Part shown: positions 47,510 through 56,440 of the stretch, piece by piece
Layout: every line of letters begins with the position of its first letter
Numbering within the stretch: position 1 is the stretch's first letter
Assembly (NCBI RefSeq): GCF_000423365.1
Contig: NZ_AUHV01000004.1
Span: 186,001-250,000, forward strand
Direction: 5' to 3'
DNA from: Maritalea myrionectae DSM 19524
GTDB lineage: Bacteria > Pseudomonadota > Alphaproteobacteria > Rhizobiales > Devosiaceae
DNA: 64,000 bases
Notes under the pieces: generated by a model
Told to the model about the DNA's origin: nothing
Databases searched by the model: none
Seen by the model: the letters and a program-made list of their open reading frames with translations, nothing else
Program-made: the position numbers and the translations under genes

Positions 47510-48856
47510 ATGACAATCAATATTACCATGCCCGCGCTTTCGCCCACCATGGAAGAAGGCAATTTGGCGAAATGGATGGTGAAAGAAGGCGATACTGTAT
47601 CGGCCGGTGATGTAATCGCCGAAATCGAGACAGACAAAGCCACCATGGAAGTCGAAAGCATTGACGAAGGCACTGTTGGCAAAATTCTCGTTGAGGAAGG
47701 CGCACAGGGCGTTAAAGTCAACAGCGTGATCGCCGTTTTGTTGGAAGAGGGCGAAAGCGCCGACGATATTCCTTCTGATGTAGGGGCAGGCTCTGCTGCG
47801 CCACAGGAGAAAAAGGAAGCGCCAAAATCTGAAGAGAAGTCTGAGGAAAAGCCTGCGGCTAAGGAAGAGGCCAAACCTGAGGCTAAAGCGGCTCCAGAGC
47901 CTGCGAATAAGGCTGCGCCAAAAAAAGACGGCAACCGTCAATTCGCGTCGCCTTTGGCCCGTCGGTTGGCAAAAGAAAACAGCATCGATATCAGTGCGTT
48001 GAGCGGATCCGGCCCAAAAGGCCGTGTGGTGAAACGCGATATTGAAAAGGCCTTGGAAGAAGGTGTGCCGCAAGCTGCACCTGCGGCTCAGCAAGGCACA
48101 CAATTGGCGACTGGCATGTCCGATGCGCAAGTTACTGCGCTTTATGAGGATGGCACATATGACGCCGTGCCAAACGATGGCATGCGCAAGACCATTGCTG
48201 CACGCTTGACCGAAGCCAAGCAAACTGTGCCGCACTTCTATCTGTCGATGGATTGCAAGCTGGACAATCTTTTGGAAGCCCGCGCCAATATCAACGCGCA
48301 AGCCAAAAAAGACGAAAATGGCAAGCCGGAATATAAGCTTTCAGTGAATGATTTCATTGTGAAGGCATGGGCCATTGCTTTGCAACAAATTCCAACAGCA
48401 AACGCCACATGGGCCGGCGAGAGCACTTTGCTGCATCACCATTCCGATGTGGCGGTTGCGGTTGCAGTGCCAGGCGGTTTGTTTACCCCGGTTGTGAAAA
48501 AGGCCGAAGCCAAGAGCCTTCGCGAGATTTCAGCCGAAGTGAAAGATTTTGCCAAGCGCGCCAAATCGAAAAAGCTCGCGCCGCATGAATACCAAGGCGG
48601 TTCAACAGCGGTTTCGAACTTGGGCATGTTCGGCATCAAAGATTTCTCTGCAGTCATCAACCCACCGCATGGCACTATTTTGGCCATCGGCGTGGGCGAA
48701 GAACGGGTGGTTGTGGAAGATGGCGAGATCACTGTTGGCAACTTTATGACAGTGACCTTGTCTTGTGACCACCGGTCAGTTGACGGGGCGCTGGGAGCTG
48801 AAGTGCTTGGCGTGTTCAAATCGTTGATTGAAAATCCGGTGATGATGTTGGCTTAG
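47510..48856 (+). CDS. pdhC: Dihydrolipoamide acetyltransferase (PDH E2)
   Basis: Core of the PDH complex; moves acetyl from lipoamide to CoA. 448 aa: one lipoyl domain (Lys in '[12 protein letters not shown]'), an Ala/Lys/Glu/Pro-rich hinge, the peripheral subunit-binding domain ('[20 protein letters not shown]'), a second hinge and the catalytic domain ending with the active-site '[20 protein letters not shown]'. Starts 13 bp after pdhB. A 386-codon open frame on the opposite strand is a shadow of this gene. Confidence 0.97.
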   Translation: MTINITMPALSPTMEEGNLAKWMVKEGDTVSAGDVIAEIETDKATMEVESIDEGTVGKILVEEGAQGVKVNSVIAVLLEEGESADDIPSDVGAGSAAPQEKKEAPKSEEKSEEKPAAKEEAKPEAKAAPEPANKAAPKKDGNRQFASPLARRLAKENSIDISALSGSGPKGRVVKRDIEKALEEGVPQAAPAAQQGTQLATGMSDAQVTALYEDGTYDAVPNDGMRKTIAARLTEAKQTVPHFYLSMDCKLDNLLEARANINAQAKKDENGKPEYKLSVNDFIVKAWAIALQQIPTANATWAGESTLLHHHSDVAVAVAVPGGLFTPVVKKAEAKSLREISAEVKDFAKRAKSKKLAPHEYQGGSTAVSNLGMFGIKDFSAVINPPHGTILAIGVGEERVVVEDGEITVGNFMTVTLSCDHRSVDGALGAEVLGVFKSLIENPVMMLA

Positions 48857-48873
48857 GGCCGCAAAAGGATCAA

Positions 48874-49515
48874 ATGAAAAACATTCTCGCTTTTGGCGAT
48901 TCATTGACATGGGGATATGACGCGGCGTCGGAGACGCGGCATCCTTTTGAGGTGCGTTGGCCCAATGTGTTGGCTGATGGCCTCGATTTCTCTGTGCACA
49001 TGATTGCCGAAGGCTTGAATGGTCGCACGACTGTATTTGACGATCATTCGGCAGCGTCCGAGCGTAATGGCGCTAAAATGCTGCCGAGTCTATTGGCCAC
49101 GCATGAGCCGCTTGATTTGGTTATCATCATGCTGGGCACCAACGATATGCGCGAGCATATCTGCGGCAACGCTGCTGGCTCCGCTGCGGGCATCGGGCGA
49201 TTGATCTCAATTATCAAAACATTTCCCTACAAGGCAAATCATGCGGTGCCGCAAATATTGGTGGTGTCGCCTCCGCTGGCAGAGCGTGGGGGCGATCGAT
49301 TTGCCAATCATGTGATGCAAGGGGCTTCCAGTTTATCGCGGCAATATGCGGACGCATACAAGCTGGTGGTTGAAGAGAATGATGTAGCGTTTTTCGACGC
49401 TGCAAAACATGTGATACCAGACCCAATGGATGGGTTTCATCTGGACCAAGAAAATACAAAAAAATTAGGCGAGGCACTTATCCCTGTGGTGGGTGACCTT
49501 TTGACCTCAAAATAG
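48874..49515 (+). CDS. SGNH/GDSL-family hydrolase
   Basis: Predicted esterase or lipase-like hydrolase, 213 aa, no signal peptide. Block I 'ILAFGDSLTWGYDA' with nucleophile Ser10, block III 'VIIMLGTNDMRE' with Gly and Asn, and block V 'DPMDGFHLDQENTKKLGEAL' with Asp and His are all present, so it should be active. Substrate unknown. It lies inside the PDH cluster, 17 bp after pdhC and 21 bp before lpd, so it is very probably cotranscribed. Confidence 0.9.
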   Translation: MKNILAFGDSLTWGYDAASETRHPFEVRWPNVLADGLDFSVHMIAEGLNGRTTVFDDHSAASERNGAKMLPSLLATHEPLDLVIIMLGTNDMREHICGNAAGSAAGIGRLISIIKTFPYKANHAVPQILVVSPPLAERGGDRFANHVMQGASSLSRQYADAYKLVVEENDVAFFDAAKHVIPDPMDGFHLDQENTKKLGEALIPVVGDLLTSK

Positions 49516-49536
49516 CTTTGATGAAAGGCAATTCCC

Positions 49537-50988
49537 ATGGCAAATGAGTCGGCAAATCAATATGATCTGATTGTAATCGGTGGTGGACCTGGCGGTTATG
49601 TTGCGGCCATTCGTGCGTCACAATTGGGCATGAAGGTGGGCGTTGTCGAACGCGAACATATGGCTGGCATCTGCTCCAATTGGGGCTGCATTCCCACCAA
49701 AGCTTTGCTGCGCAGTGCTGAGATTTATTCGCACATGGGGCACGCCAAGGATTACGGCTTGAAAGCGAGTGAATTCGGGTTCGAGATTTCTGACGTGGTG
49801 AAACGCTCGCGCCAAATCGCGGCCCGCATGAACAATGGCGTGTCGTTTTTGATGAAAAAGAACAAAATCGACATTATTTGGGGTGAGGCCAAGCTGAAAA
49901 AGGGCGGCGAAGTTGAGGTTGGCCCTTCATCCAAAAAGGCGATGGAGCCCAGTGTGCCTGCACCAAAAGGCGTGCTGCCTCACGGGACATACAAAGCCAA
50001 ACACATTATTGTGGCAACTGGCGCGCGGCCCCGCATTTTACCCGGCATTGAGCCGGACGGCAAAAACATCTGGACCTATTTTGAAGCGCTTGTGCCGGAA
50101 GAAATGCCAAAATCACTTTTGGTGATGGGCTCTGGCGCGATCGGCATTGAATTTGCAAGTTTCTATGCTTCAATGGGTGCTGAGGTAACTGTTGTTGAGT
50201 TGCTGCCGCAAATTATGCCTGTCGAAGACAAAGAGATTTCTGCCCATGCCCGCAAGCGCTTTGAAAAGCGCGGCATCAAGATTTTGACGGAAGCCAAAGT
50301 GGCCAAGGTTGAAAATGGCAAAGGTGGCGTGAAGGCGCATATCGAATTGAAAGATGGGCGCAAAGAAACCATTGAGGCGGAAAAGCTGATTTCTGCTGTT
50401 GGCGTGCAAGCCAATGTGGAGAATATCGGGCTTGAGGAACTGGGTGTCAAAACTGACAAAGGTTTCATTGTCGCTGATGGCTATTGCAAGACCAATGTTG
50501 ATGGCATCTATGCGATTGGTGATGTTGCCGGACCGCCAATGCTGGCGCATAAGGCTGAACATGAAGGTGTGCTTTGTGTTGAGAAAATTGCTGGCATGGA
50601 CGTGCACCCGATGGAGAAAAACCAGATTCCGGGCTGTACCTATTGCGAACCGCAAGTGGCGTCTGTTGGCTTAACGGAAGAAGCGGCGACCAAAACTGGC
50701 CGTGAGATCCGCGTGGGGCGCTTCCCCTTTGTGGGTAATGGCAAGGCGATTGCGCTTGGTGAGCCAGATGGTTTGGTTAAAACCATTTTTGATGCGAAAT
50801 CTGGCGAATTGCTCGGTGCGCACATGGTTGGCGCGGAAGTGACTGAACTCATTCAAGGCTTTGTGGTGGCGATGAACCTCGAAACCACTGAGGAAGAACT
50901 GATGCATACAATCTTCCCGCACCCCACATTGTCCGAAATGATGAAAGAGAGCGTACTTGACGCCTATGATCGCGCCCTCAATATATAG
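49537..50988 (+). CDS. lpd: Dihydrolipoamide dehydrogenase (E3)
   Basis: FAD flavoenzyme re-oxidising dihydrolipoamide with NAD+. 483 aa. FAD-binding 'DLIVIGGGPGGYVAAIRASQ', redox disulfide Cys46/Cys51 in 'GICSNWGCIPTKALL', NAD-binding 'LLVMGSGAIGIEFASFYASM', second FAD motif 'VDGIYAIGDVAG' and catalytic His-Glu in 'IFPHPTLSEMMKES'. An insertion near residues 125-155 ('SSKKAMEPSVPAPKGVLPHG') marks the PDH-type alphaproteobacterial Lpd. Confidence 0.97.
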   Translation: MANESANQYDLIVIGGGPGGYVAAIRASQLGMKVGVVEREHMAGICSNWGCIPTKALLRSAEIYSHMGHAKDYGLKASEFGFEISDVVKRSRQIAARMNNGVSFLMKKNKIDIIWGEAKLKKGGEVEVGPSSKKAMEPSVPAPKGVLPHGTYKAKHIIVATGARPRILPGIEPDGKNIWTYFEALVPEEMPKSLLVMGSGAIGIEFASFYASMGAEVTVVELLPQIMPVEDKEISAHARKRFEKRGIKILTEAKVAKVENGKGGVKAHIELKDGRKETIEAEKLISAVGVQANVENIGLEELGVKTDKGFIVADGYCKTNVDGIYAIGDVAGPPMLAHKAEHEGVLCVEKIAGMDVHPMEKNQIPGCTYCEPQVASVGLTEEAATKTGREIRVGRFPFVGNGKAIALGEPDGLVKTIFDAKSGELLGAHMVGAEVTELIQGFVVAMNLETTEEELMHTIFPHPTLSEMMKESVLDAYDRALNI

Positions 50989-51042
50989 GGCATGAACAAT
51001 TTTAGCCCCATTAAGAGGGCAAAACGGGTTTAAGGAATTATC

Positions 51043-51999
51043 ATGGTTACATTGCTGGACACGACAAAACAGGCCAAATCAGACGTGCGGCACCCGGAAA
51101 AGGCGCATAGACCAGACAATGAGGTGTTGCGCAAGCCAGATTGGATTCGGGTAAAAGCACCAGGGTCCAAAGGCTATAATGAAACCCGCAAAATCGTAAA
51201 AGACAATTCAATTGTTACGGTTTGTGAAGAAGCGGGATGTCCCAACATTGGCGAATGTTGGGACAAAAAGCACGCTACCATGATGATTATGGGTGAGATT
51301 TGCACCCGTGCTTGCGCCTTTTGCAATGTGCGCACAGGCCTGCCCACGGCGCTAGACACGAATGAACCTGCCAATGTGGCCAACACGGTAAAAACGCTTG
51401 AACTCAAGCACGTGGTGATCACCTCAGTGGACCGCGATGATTTGGCAGATGGTGGCGCGCAGCATTTTGCTGATGTCATCAAGGCCATCCGCGATACATC
51501 ACCCGAGACCACAATTGAAATTTTGACGCCGGACTTCTTGCGTAAAGAGGGGGCGTTGGAAACCGTGGTGGCGGCCAAGCCGGACGTGTTCAATCACAAT
51601 CTGGAAACTGTGCCTTCTAACTATCTGACCGTGCGTCCCGGTGCGCGTTATTTCCACTCCATTCGCTTGCTTCAAAAAGTGAAAGAGCTGGATCCGCAGA
51701 TGTTTACCAAATCCGGCATCATGGTTGGTTTGGGCGAAGAGCGGAACGAAGTTTTGCAGTTGATGGACGATTTGCGGGTTGCTGATGTGGACTTTTTGAC
51801 CATTGGGCAATATTTGCAGCCGAGCCGGAAGCACCACAAGGTTGACCGCTTTGTGACGCCAGACGAGTTTAAGGCTTTTGAGCGTATCGCATATACCAAA
51901 GGCTTTTTGATGGTGTCATCATCGCCGCTCACACGATCTTCGCACCATGCGGGTGATGATTTCGAGAAGCTGCGCAAGGCACGTGACGCCAAGAGATAG
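51043..51999 (+). CDS. lipA: Lipoyl synthase
   Basis: Radical-SAM enzyme that inserts two sulfurs into octanoyl groups on lipoyl domains, here presumably of PdhB and PdhC next door. 318 aa. Auxiliary-cluster Cys61, Cys66 and Cys72 ('[12 protein letters not shown]') and radical-SAM Cys87, Cys91 and Cys94 ('CTRACAFC') are all present, as is the C-terminal '[15 protein letters not shown]' that supplies the cluster-ligating Ser. AAGGAATT precedes the ATG. Confidence 0.97.
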   Translation: MVTLLDTTKQAKSDVRHPEKAHRPDNEVLRKPDWIRVKAPGSKGYNETRKIVKDNSIVTVCEEAGCPNIGECWDKKHATMMIMGEICTRACAFCNVRTGLPTALDTNEPANVANTVKTLELKHVVITSVDRDDLADGGAQHFADVIKAIRDTSPETTIEILTPDFLRKEGALETVVAAKPDVFNHNLETVPSNYLTVRPGARYFHSIRLLQKVKELDPQMFTKSGIMVGLGEERNEVLQLMDDLRVADVDFLTIGQYLQPSRKHHKVDRFVTPDEFKAFERIAYTKGFLMVSSSPLTRSSHHAGDDFEKLRKARDAKR

Positions 52000-52008
52000 G
52001 CCTTATTG

Positions 52009-52446
52009 ATGACCAAAATCGCCTTTGATCGGCATGTGCCCTACACCCCAGAGCAAATGTTTGATCTGGTCGCGGACTTGCGACGCTACCCCAGCTTTGT
52101 GCCCAATTGTTCAAACATGCAGGTGCGACCAGGCGGTAGCGATTATGATTGCTATGCGCGCATGGGCATTAGCTTTGGTCCAATTTCGCAGGACTATGAA
52201 AGTCGGGTGGAAATGGATCGGGGCAATCTGCGCATTGCCGCGACCGCGGTGGATGGGCCGTTTTCGCATCTCAGCTCTGTCTGGCAATTTTTGCCAGAGG
52301 GCGAGGGCACACATATCCAGTTTAAGGTCGACTTCAAGCTCTCAAATCGTCTGATTGCAGCGGTGGCGGAGCCATTGTTCGCCACCAAGCAGGAAGAGAT
52401 CATGGACGCGTTTGTGAAGCGCGCTGATGAGCTTTACGGCAAGTGA
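52009..52446 (+). CDS. Coq10/RatA-type START-domain protein
   Basis: 145-aa START/SRPBCC-fold protein. 'FDRHVPYTPEQMFDLVADLR' then 'YPSFVPNC' and the C-terminal 'LFATKQEEIMDAFVKRADEL' are typical of the Coq10/RatA family, which binds ubiquinone-like lipids. Some members are annotated as RatA toxins; next to lipA in alphaproteobacteria a quinone role is the better guess. The ATG at 52009 is preferred to the TTG at 52006. Its 3' end overlaps the convergent pncC by 13 bp. Confidence 0.88.
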   Translation: MTKIAFDRHVPYTPEQMFDLVADLRRYPSFVPNCSNMQVRPGGSDYDCYARMGISFGPISQDYESRVEMDRGNLRIAATAVDGPFSHLSSVWQFLPEGEGTHIQFKVDFKLSNRLIAAVAEPLFATKQEEIMDAFVKRADELYGK

Positions 52447-52937
52447 CGCTGATCCAAACGCGCCAAAACCAGCGTTAGGGCAACACGAACTGTTTCTTCA
52501 CGCACCTCGTCGCGTTCCATCTCTTTGAAATTACGCACGATATGGCATGAGCCATCTTCATCGGCGCAGGCGAAATGCACTAGGCCGACAGGCTTTTCAG
52601 GCGTCCCACCGCCGGGCCCCGCAATGCCAGTGACAGCAACGGAGATGGTTGCCCCGGAGATGCGCTGAGCGCCTTCTGCCATGGCACACGCAACTTCTTT
52701 TGAAACAGCGCCAACATCTTCCAACAAATGCAACGGCACGCCAAGCATTTGGATTTTGGCCTCGTTGGAATAAGTGACATAACCGCCAAACACCGCTTCT
52801 GATGACCCAGGCACTGCCGTGAGCGCGCCACTGATCAAACCGCCTGTGCAGCTTTCAGCTGTCGCAATCGTTGCTTGTTTGGAAATCAATTGCTCAATGG
52901 TGATTTGCGCAAGGTGCAGCACATCATCTTCAAGCAT
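52434..52937 (-). CDS. pncC: CinA C-terminal domain protein, nicotinamide-nucleotide amidohydrolase
   Basis: Stand-alone CinA C-terminal domain, 167 aa, which deamidates nicotinamide mononucleotide to nicotinate mononucleotide in NAD recycling. 'ATAESCTGGLISGALTAVPG' with the catalytic Ser and 'GYVTYSNEAKIQMLGV' are the family motifs, plus 'AVTGIAGPGGGTPEKPVGLV'. Starts 3 bp after the ispDF stop, so the two are probably cotranscribed. Confidence 0.92.
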   Translation of the reverse strand: MLEDDVLHLAQITIEQLISKQATIATAESCTGGLISGALTAVPGSSEAVFGGYVTYSNEAKIQMLGVPLHLLEDVGAVSKEVACAMAEGAQRISGATISVAVTGIAGPGGGTPEKPVGLVHFACADEDGSCHIVRNFKEMERDEVREETVRVALTLVLARLDQRHLP

Positions 52938-52940
52938 AGT

Positions 52941-54125
52941 CTAATCCTTTACTGGCACCTCAATGGTGACCGCCGCTTGTGCCGCAATGCCTTCCTTGCG
53001 GCCTGTAAATCCCAATTTCTCCGTTGTTGTGGCCTTTACGGAGACACGGGACATTGAAACATCAGCAATTTGCGCGATGCGCTGGCGCATCTTTTCACAA
53101 TGCGGGCCGATTTTGGGGGCTTCGCAGATCAGTGTCAAATCTAAATGTACAAGTCGACCGCCACGTTCGTGCAATCGCGAAGCGGCATGTTCTAAGAATT
53201 GGGCTGAATCTGCCTTATGCCATTCCATTTCCGATGGGGGGAAATGCTGGCCGATATCACCATCTGCCATGGCGCCGTAAAGCGCATCTGTGAGCGTGTG
53301 CAGCCCAACATCAGCGTCGGAATGGCCCTTTAGTTTTGCGGTGTGTGGAATTTGAATGCCGCCCAAAATGACATGATCACCCGCTTCAAAAGCGTGGACA
53401 TCAAAGCCCGTGCCCACACGTGTTTCCATTGGTGTTGCTAAACTCATTTCCGCACGGTCCAAATCTTGAGGGATGGTAATTTTAAAGTTGTTCGGCTCGC
53501 CGTCGACAATTTTGACATTCAAGCCGGCCCATTCAGCGATTGATGCATCATCAGTGAAAGTTGTATCCGCCGTCGCGGCCGACTGGTGTGCCTTTAAAAT
53601 GAGCTCATATTTGAACGCTTGGGGCGTTTGCGCCAAATAGTGGGCCGTACGGTCCAGCGTTTGTTCGACGGAACCGTCCTTGTTTGCCTTTTTCAACGTG
53701 TCGGTCACTTGCAGCGCGGGTAGGGCGCCGCCGAACGTCGCGGCGGTCTGGATGCATTTATCGATCAGCTCCTTGGAGACAAATGGGCGAGCGGCGTCAT
53801 GAATGAGGACAATGTCAGGGGCTTCATCCTTCAATGCGTTGAGGCCGTTAAAAACGGACGTCTGACGATCCGCACCGCCAAAGACCAGAGGCAGCAGCTT
53901 TGCATCGTTCAGCCCCAAATCGGCAAACATTGTTTCATGTTTATCATTGATCACTGGCAGCACCTTCTGCACGGCATTCGATTGAACAAATGCTTCGGTG
54001 GTGCGGGTGAGCACGGGCTTGCCAGCCAAGTTCTGATATTGCTTCGGCATTTCGGTGCTGCCCATTCGGCTGCCCGAACCTGCGGCAACAATGATAACGG
54101 CAACCTTAGGAGCTTGGGGTGTCAT
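52941..54125 (-). CDS. ispDF: Bifunctional IspD/IspF enzyme of the MEP isoprenoid pathway
   Basis: Fusion of two steps of isopentenyl-PP synthesis, 394 aa. Residues 1 to about 230 are the IspD cytidylyltransferase ('VAVIIVAAGSGSRMGSTEMP', then 'KQY'). From about 235 on is IspF, MECDP synthase ('RVGTGFDVHAFEAGDHVILG', with zinc ligands in 'DVHAF' and 'KGHSDADVGLHTLTDALYGA'), ending 'KATTTEKLGFTGRKEGIAAQ'. The fused form is a known alphaproteobacterial trait. Divergent from dusB across 201 bp. Confidence 0.96.
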   Translation of the reverse strand: MTPQAPKVAVIIVAAGSGSRMGSTEMPKQYQNLAGKPVLTRTTEAFVQSNAVQKVLPVINDKHETMFADLGLNDAKLLPLVFGGADRQTSVFNGLNALKDEAPDIVLIHDAARPFVSKELIDKCIQTAATFGGALPALQVTDTLKKANKDGSVEQTLDRTAHYLAQTPQAFKYELILKAHQSAATADTTFTDDASIAEWAGLNVKIVDGEPNNFKITIPQDLDRAEMSLATPMETRVGTGFDVHAFEAGDHVILGGIQIPHTAKLKGHSDADVGLHTLTDALYGAMADGDIGQHFPPSEMEWHKADSAQFLEHAASRLHERGGRLVHLDLTLICEAPKIGPHCEKMRQRIAQIADVSMSRVSVKATTTEKLGFTGRKEGIAAQAAVTIEVPVKD

Positions 54126-54288
54126 AATTCATCCTGAAAGTGGTCATCTTGGGTTTAACTGGCATTGAAATGAACTGCAAGAGGATGAAAGCGCCAACTA
54201 CTCGTGCGCCCGGTTTTGCCGCTTATTTGTAAGGAATGGTCGAAATTTCAGCAAATTGGTTGCAAAAACATCCGATTCTGTCTACAAA

Positions 54289-54313
54289 TTAAGCAGACTA
54301 CAAAACTGCTTAA
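54289..54313 (+). promoter_or_regulatory. Perfect inverted repeat just upstream of dusB
   Basis: TTAAGCAG (54289-54296) and CTGCTTAA (54306-54313) are perfect 8-bp arms with a 9-base centre, ending 13 bp before the dusB ATG. In RNA this would form a hairpin in the 5' UTR close to the ribosome-binding site; in DNA it would be a good dimer-binding operator. The regulator is unknown. Confidence 0.45.
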
Positions 54314-54326
54314 AAAATGAGCGAAT

Positions 54327-55328
54327 ATGCTTTCTCCCATTAAGATTGGCGACCATACGCTGCCCAATAACGCCTTCCTGGCGCCGCTCTCCGGCATAAC
54401 GGACAAAAGCTTTCGCACCATTTCCGCCCGGTTTGGTGCGGGCATGGTGGTGTCAGAAATGATTGCCAGCGCTGCTTTGACCAATGGACATAAGGATATG
54501 GCGCGACGTTTGGGGCGGCCAGAGAAATTGCCACATATCGTTCAATTGGCGGGCTGCGAACCGCATTGGTTGGCCGAAGGCGCCAAAATTGCTGAGGATG
54601 CTGGCGCGGACATTATCGACATCAATATGGGATGCCCCTCCAAGCGTGTAACGAATGGCTATGCCGGGTCTGCGCTTATGCGGGTGCCGGATAAGGCTGT
54701 TGAGATCATCGAAGCGGTGGTGGCGGCCACAACGCGGCCTGTGACGCTGAAAATGCGGCTTGGCTGGAACGATGAGAACCTCAATGCGCCACAATTGGCC
54801 AAAGACGCAGAAGCGTGCGGGGTGCAAATGGTGACGGTGCACGGGCGGACGCGCCAACAATTTTACAAAGGTAAGGCGCGCTGGGCGCCTATCCGCGAGG
54901 TTGTGGATGCCGTGAAGGTTCCGGTTGTGGTCAATGGCGACATTGTTGACTTGAACGCCGCGCGCGACGCGCTTGCGGCGTCTGGTGCGCAAGCGGTGAT
55001 GATCGGGCGCGGGGCGCAAGGCCAGCCCTGGCTGGTGGGGCAGGTGGGCGATGCCCTCGCGGGCCGCACACCGGAAGCTGCGCCAATAGGTCAGGCACGT
55101 CTCGCGCTGATCCTTGAGCATTACGCCATGATGATTGACGAATATGGCGAGCAATTGGGCGTGCGTTGTGCGCGCAAGCATTTGGGATGGTATTTAGAAG
55201 TGTTGGAGCATGAAGGCGCAGCAATTGATGGGGCAACGCGAAAGCAGCTTTTGACAGCCGACAAAAGCGCGGATGTACCTGACATTTTGGCAACGATCTT
55301 TGATCAAGTAGAGGCAACTGCCGCATGA
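54327..55328 (+). CDS. dusB: tRNA dihydrouridine synthase (NifR3 type)
   Basis: FMN enzyme reducing uridines in tRNA to dihydrouridine, 333 aa. 'FLAPLSGITDKSFRTISARF', catalytic Cys103 in 'INMGCPSKRVTNGYAGSALM' and FMN-phosphate binding 'VMIGRGAQGQPWLVGQV' are conserved. In Rhodobacter and relatives this gene, named nifR3, precedes ntrBC in one operon, as here (ATGA overlap with ntrB). Confidence 0.95.
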   Translation: MLSPIKIGDHTLPNNAFLAPLSGITDKSFRTISARFGAGMVVSEMIASAALTNGHKDMARRLGRPEKLPHIVQLAGCEPHWLAEGAKIAEDAGADIIDINMGCPSKRVTNGYAGSALMRVPDKAVEIIEAVVAATTRPVTLKMRLGWNDENLNAPQLAKDAEACGVQMVTVHGRTRQQFYKGKARWAPIREVVDAVKVPVVVNGDIVDLNAARDALAASGAQAVMIGRGAQGQPWLVGQVGDALAGRTPEAAPIGQARLALILEHYAMMIDEYGEQLGVRCARKHLGWYLEVLEHEGAAIDGATRKQLLTADKSADVPDILATIFDQVEATAA

Positions 55329-56440
55329 ACGCCACATCGATAGAACTGGCGCACTCCGCTTTTCAAGCCATCGCCCATCCCATTTTGATTTGTAACACAG
55401 ACAACAAGATCATCATGGCCAACTATGCGGCGCAGGATTTCTTTTCCACTTCGGAAAGTCGCTTGAAGCGTCAACAAGTAGATGATTTGGTGGCCCCATC
55501 TTCGCCGTTACTCAATCTTTTGGATCGGGTGCGGGGGCGCGACGCAGGGTCTCGGGAACATCGCATCCCTATCGCCAACATCAATATGCCAGAGGAACGG
55601 TTGGTGGACGCGCACGCCACGCCGATGGCGAATGATTCCAGCCTGACTGTTTTGACGCTGATTGAGCGCACGATGGCCGACAAGATCGACAAGCAGCTCA
55701 CATCGCGCGGCGCGGCAAGGTCTGTGATTGGCCTGGCGGCGATGCTGGCGCATGAAATCAAAAACCCGCTTTCGGGCATCAAAGGCGCGGCGCAACTGCT
55801 GGAGCAGTCGGCAGAAGAAAAAGATCGTCCGCTTGCACGATTGGTGCAGGAAGAAGTGGGGCGCATTGTGAAGCTGGTGGATCGGATGGAGGAGTTTGGC
55901 GACGAACGCCAGCCTGAATTCACCTCCGTCAATATTCATGAAGTGCTGAACCATGTGGAGTTGATTGCGCAAAATGGCTTTGCCAAAGGCATGACCATTT
56001 CAAAGCATTTTGACCCCTCTTTACCGCCTGTTTTGGGAAACTGGGATCAGCTGGTTCAAATCTATCTCAACCTGTTTAAGAACGCCGCTGAGGCCATTGT
56101 CGGACAGGATAAGGGGGAGATTGTGGTTAGCACGGCCTACCGCCCGGGTATTTCGATTGGCATTCCGGGCACAGGCAACCGCATGTCACTGCCGCTTGAG
56201 ATTTGCGTTGAAGATAATGGCGGCGGCATCGCCGAGGATATATTGCCGCATATTTTCGATCCATTTGTCACATCAAAACAAACTGGCGGTGGCTTGGGCC
56301 TTGCGCTGGTGGCGAAATTGGTGGGCGTGCATGGCGGCATTGTGGATGCGGATAGTGCAGGTGGCCGCACGAAAATGCGCACCCTCTTGCCAATTTCAAA
56401 GCCCAAAAGGGCGAAAAAGGGAGCAATGCGCAATGAGTGA
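55325..56440 (+). CDS. ntrB: Nitrogen regulation sensor kinase NtrB
   Basis: Cytoplasmic histidine kinase/phosphatase that, under control of PII proteins, sets the phosphorylation of NtrC. 371 aa: N-terminal PAS-like domain ('[20 protein letters not shown]'), HisKA with phospho-acceptor His143 in '[20 protein letters not shown]', and HATPase with N-box 'LFKNAAEAI', G1 'VEDNGGGI' and G2 '[10 protein letters not shown]'. No membrane span, as expected. Overlaps ntrC by 8 bp. Confidence 0.96.
   Translation: MNATSIELAHSAFQAIAHPILICNTDNKIIMANYAAQDFFSTSESRLKRQQVDDLVAPSSPLLNLLDRVRGRDAGSREHRIPIANINMPEERLVDAHATPMANDSSLTVLTLIERTMADKIDKQLTSRGAARSVIGLAAMLAHEIKNPLSGIKGAAQLLEQSAEEKDRPLARLVQEEVGRIVKLVDRMEEFGDERQPEFTSVNIHEVLNHVELIAQNGFAKGMTISKHFDPSLPPVLGNWDQLVQIYLNLFKNAAEAIVGQDKGEIVVSTAYRPGISIGIPGTGNRMSLPLEICVEDNGGGIAEDILPHIFDPFVTSKQTGGGLGLALVAKLVGVHGGIVDADSAGGRTKMRTLLPISKPKRAKKGAMRNE

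Noticed and set aside
47141-48301. 386-codon open frame on the minus strand over pdhB/pdhC
   Set aside because: The plus strand carries complete E1-beta and E2 proteins with all catalytic motifs; the antisense product is Arg/Leu/Phe-rich and resembles no family. It is a codon-bias shadow.
52009-52446. RatA toxin of a toxin-antitoxin pair
   Set aside because: No RatB-like partner gene lies next to it; the START-domain motifs and lipA neighbourhood fit a Coq10-like protein better.
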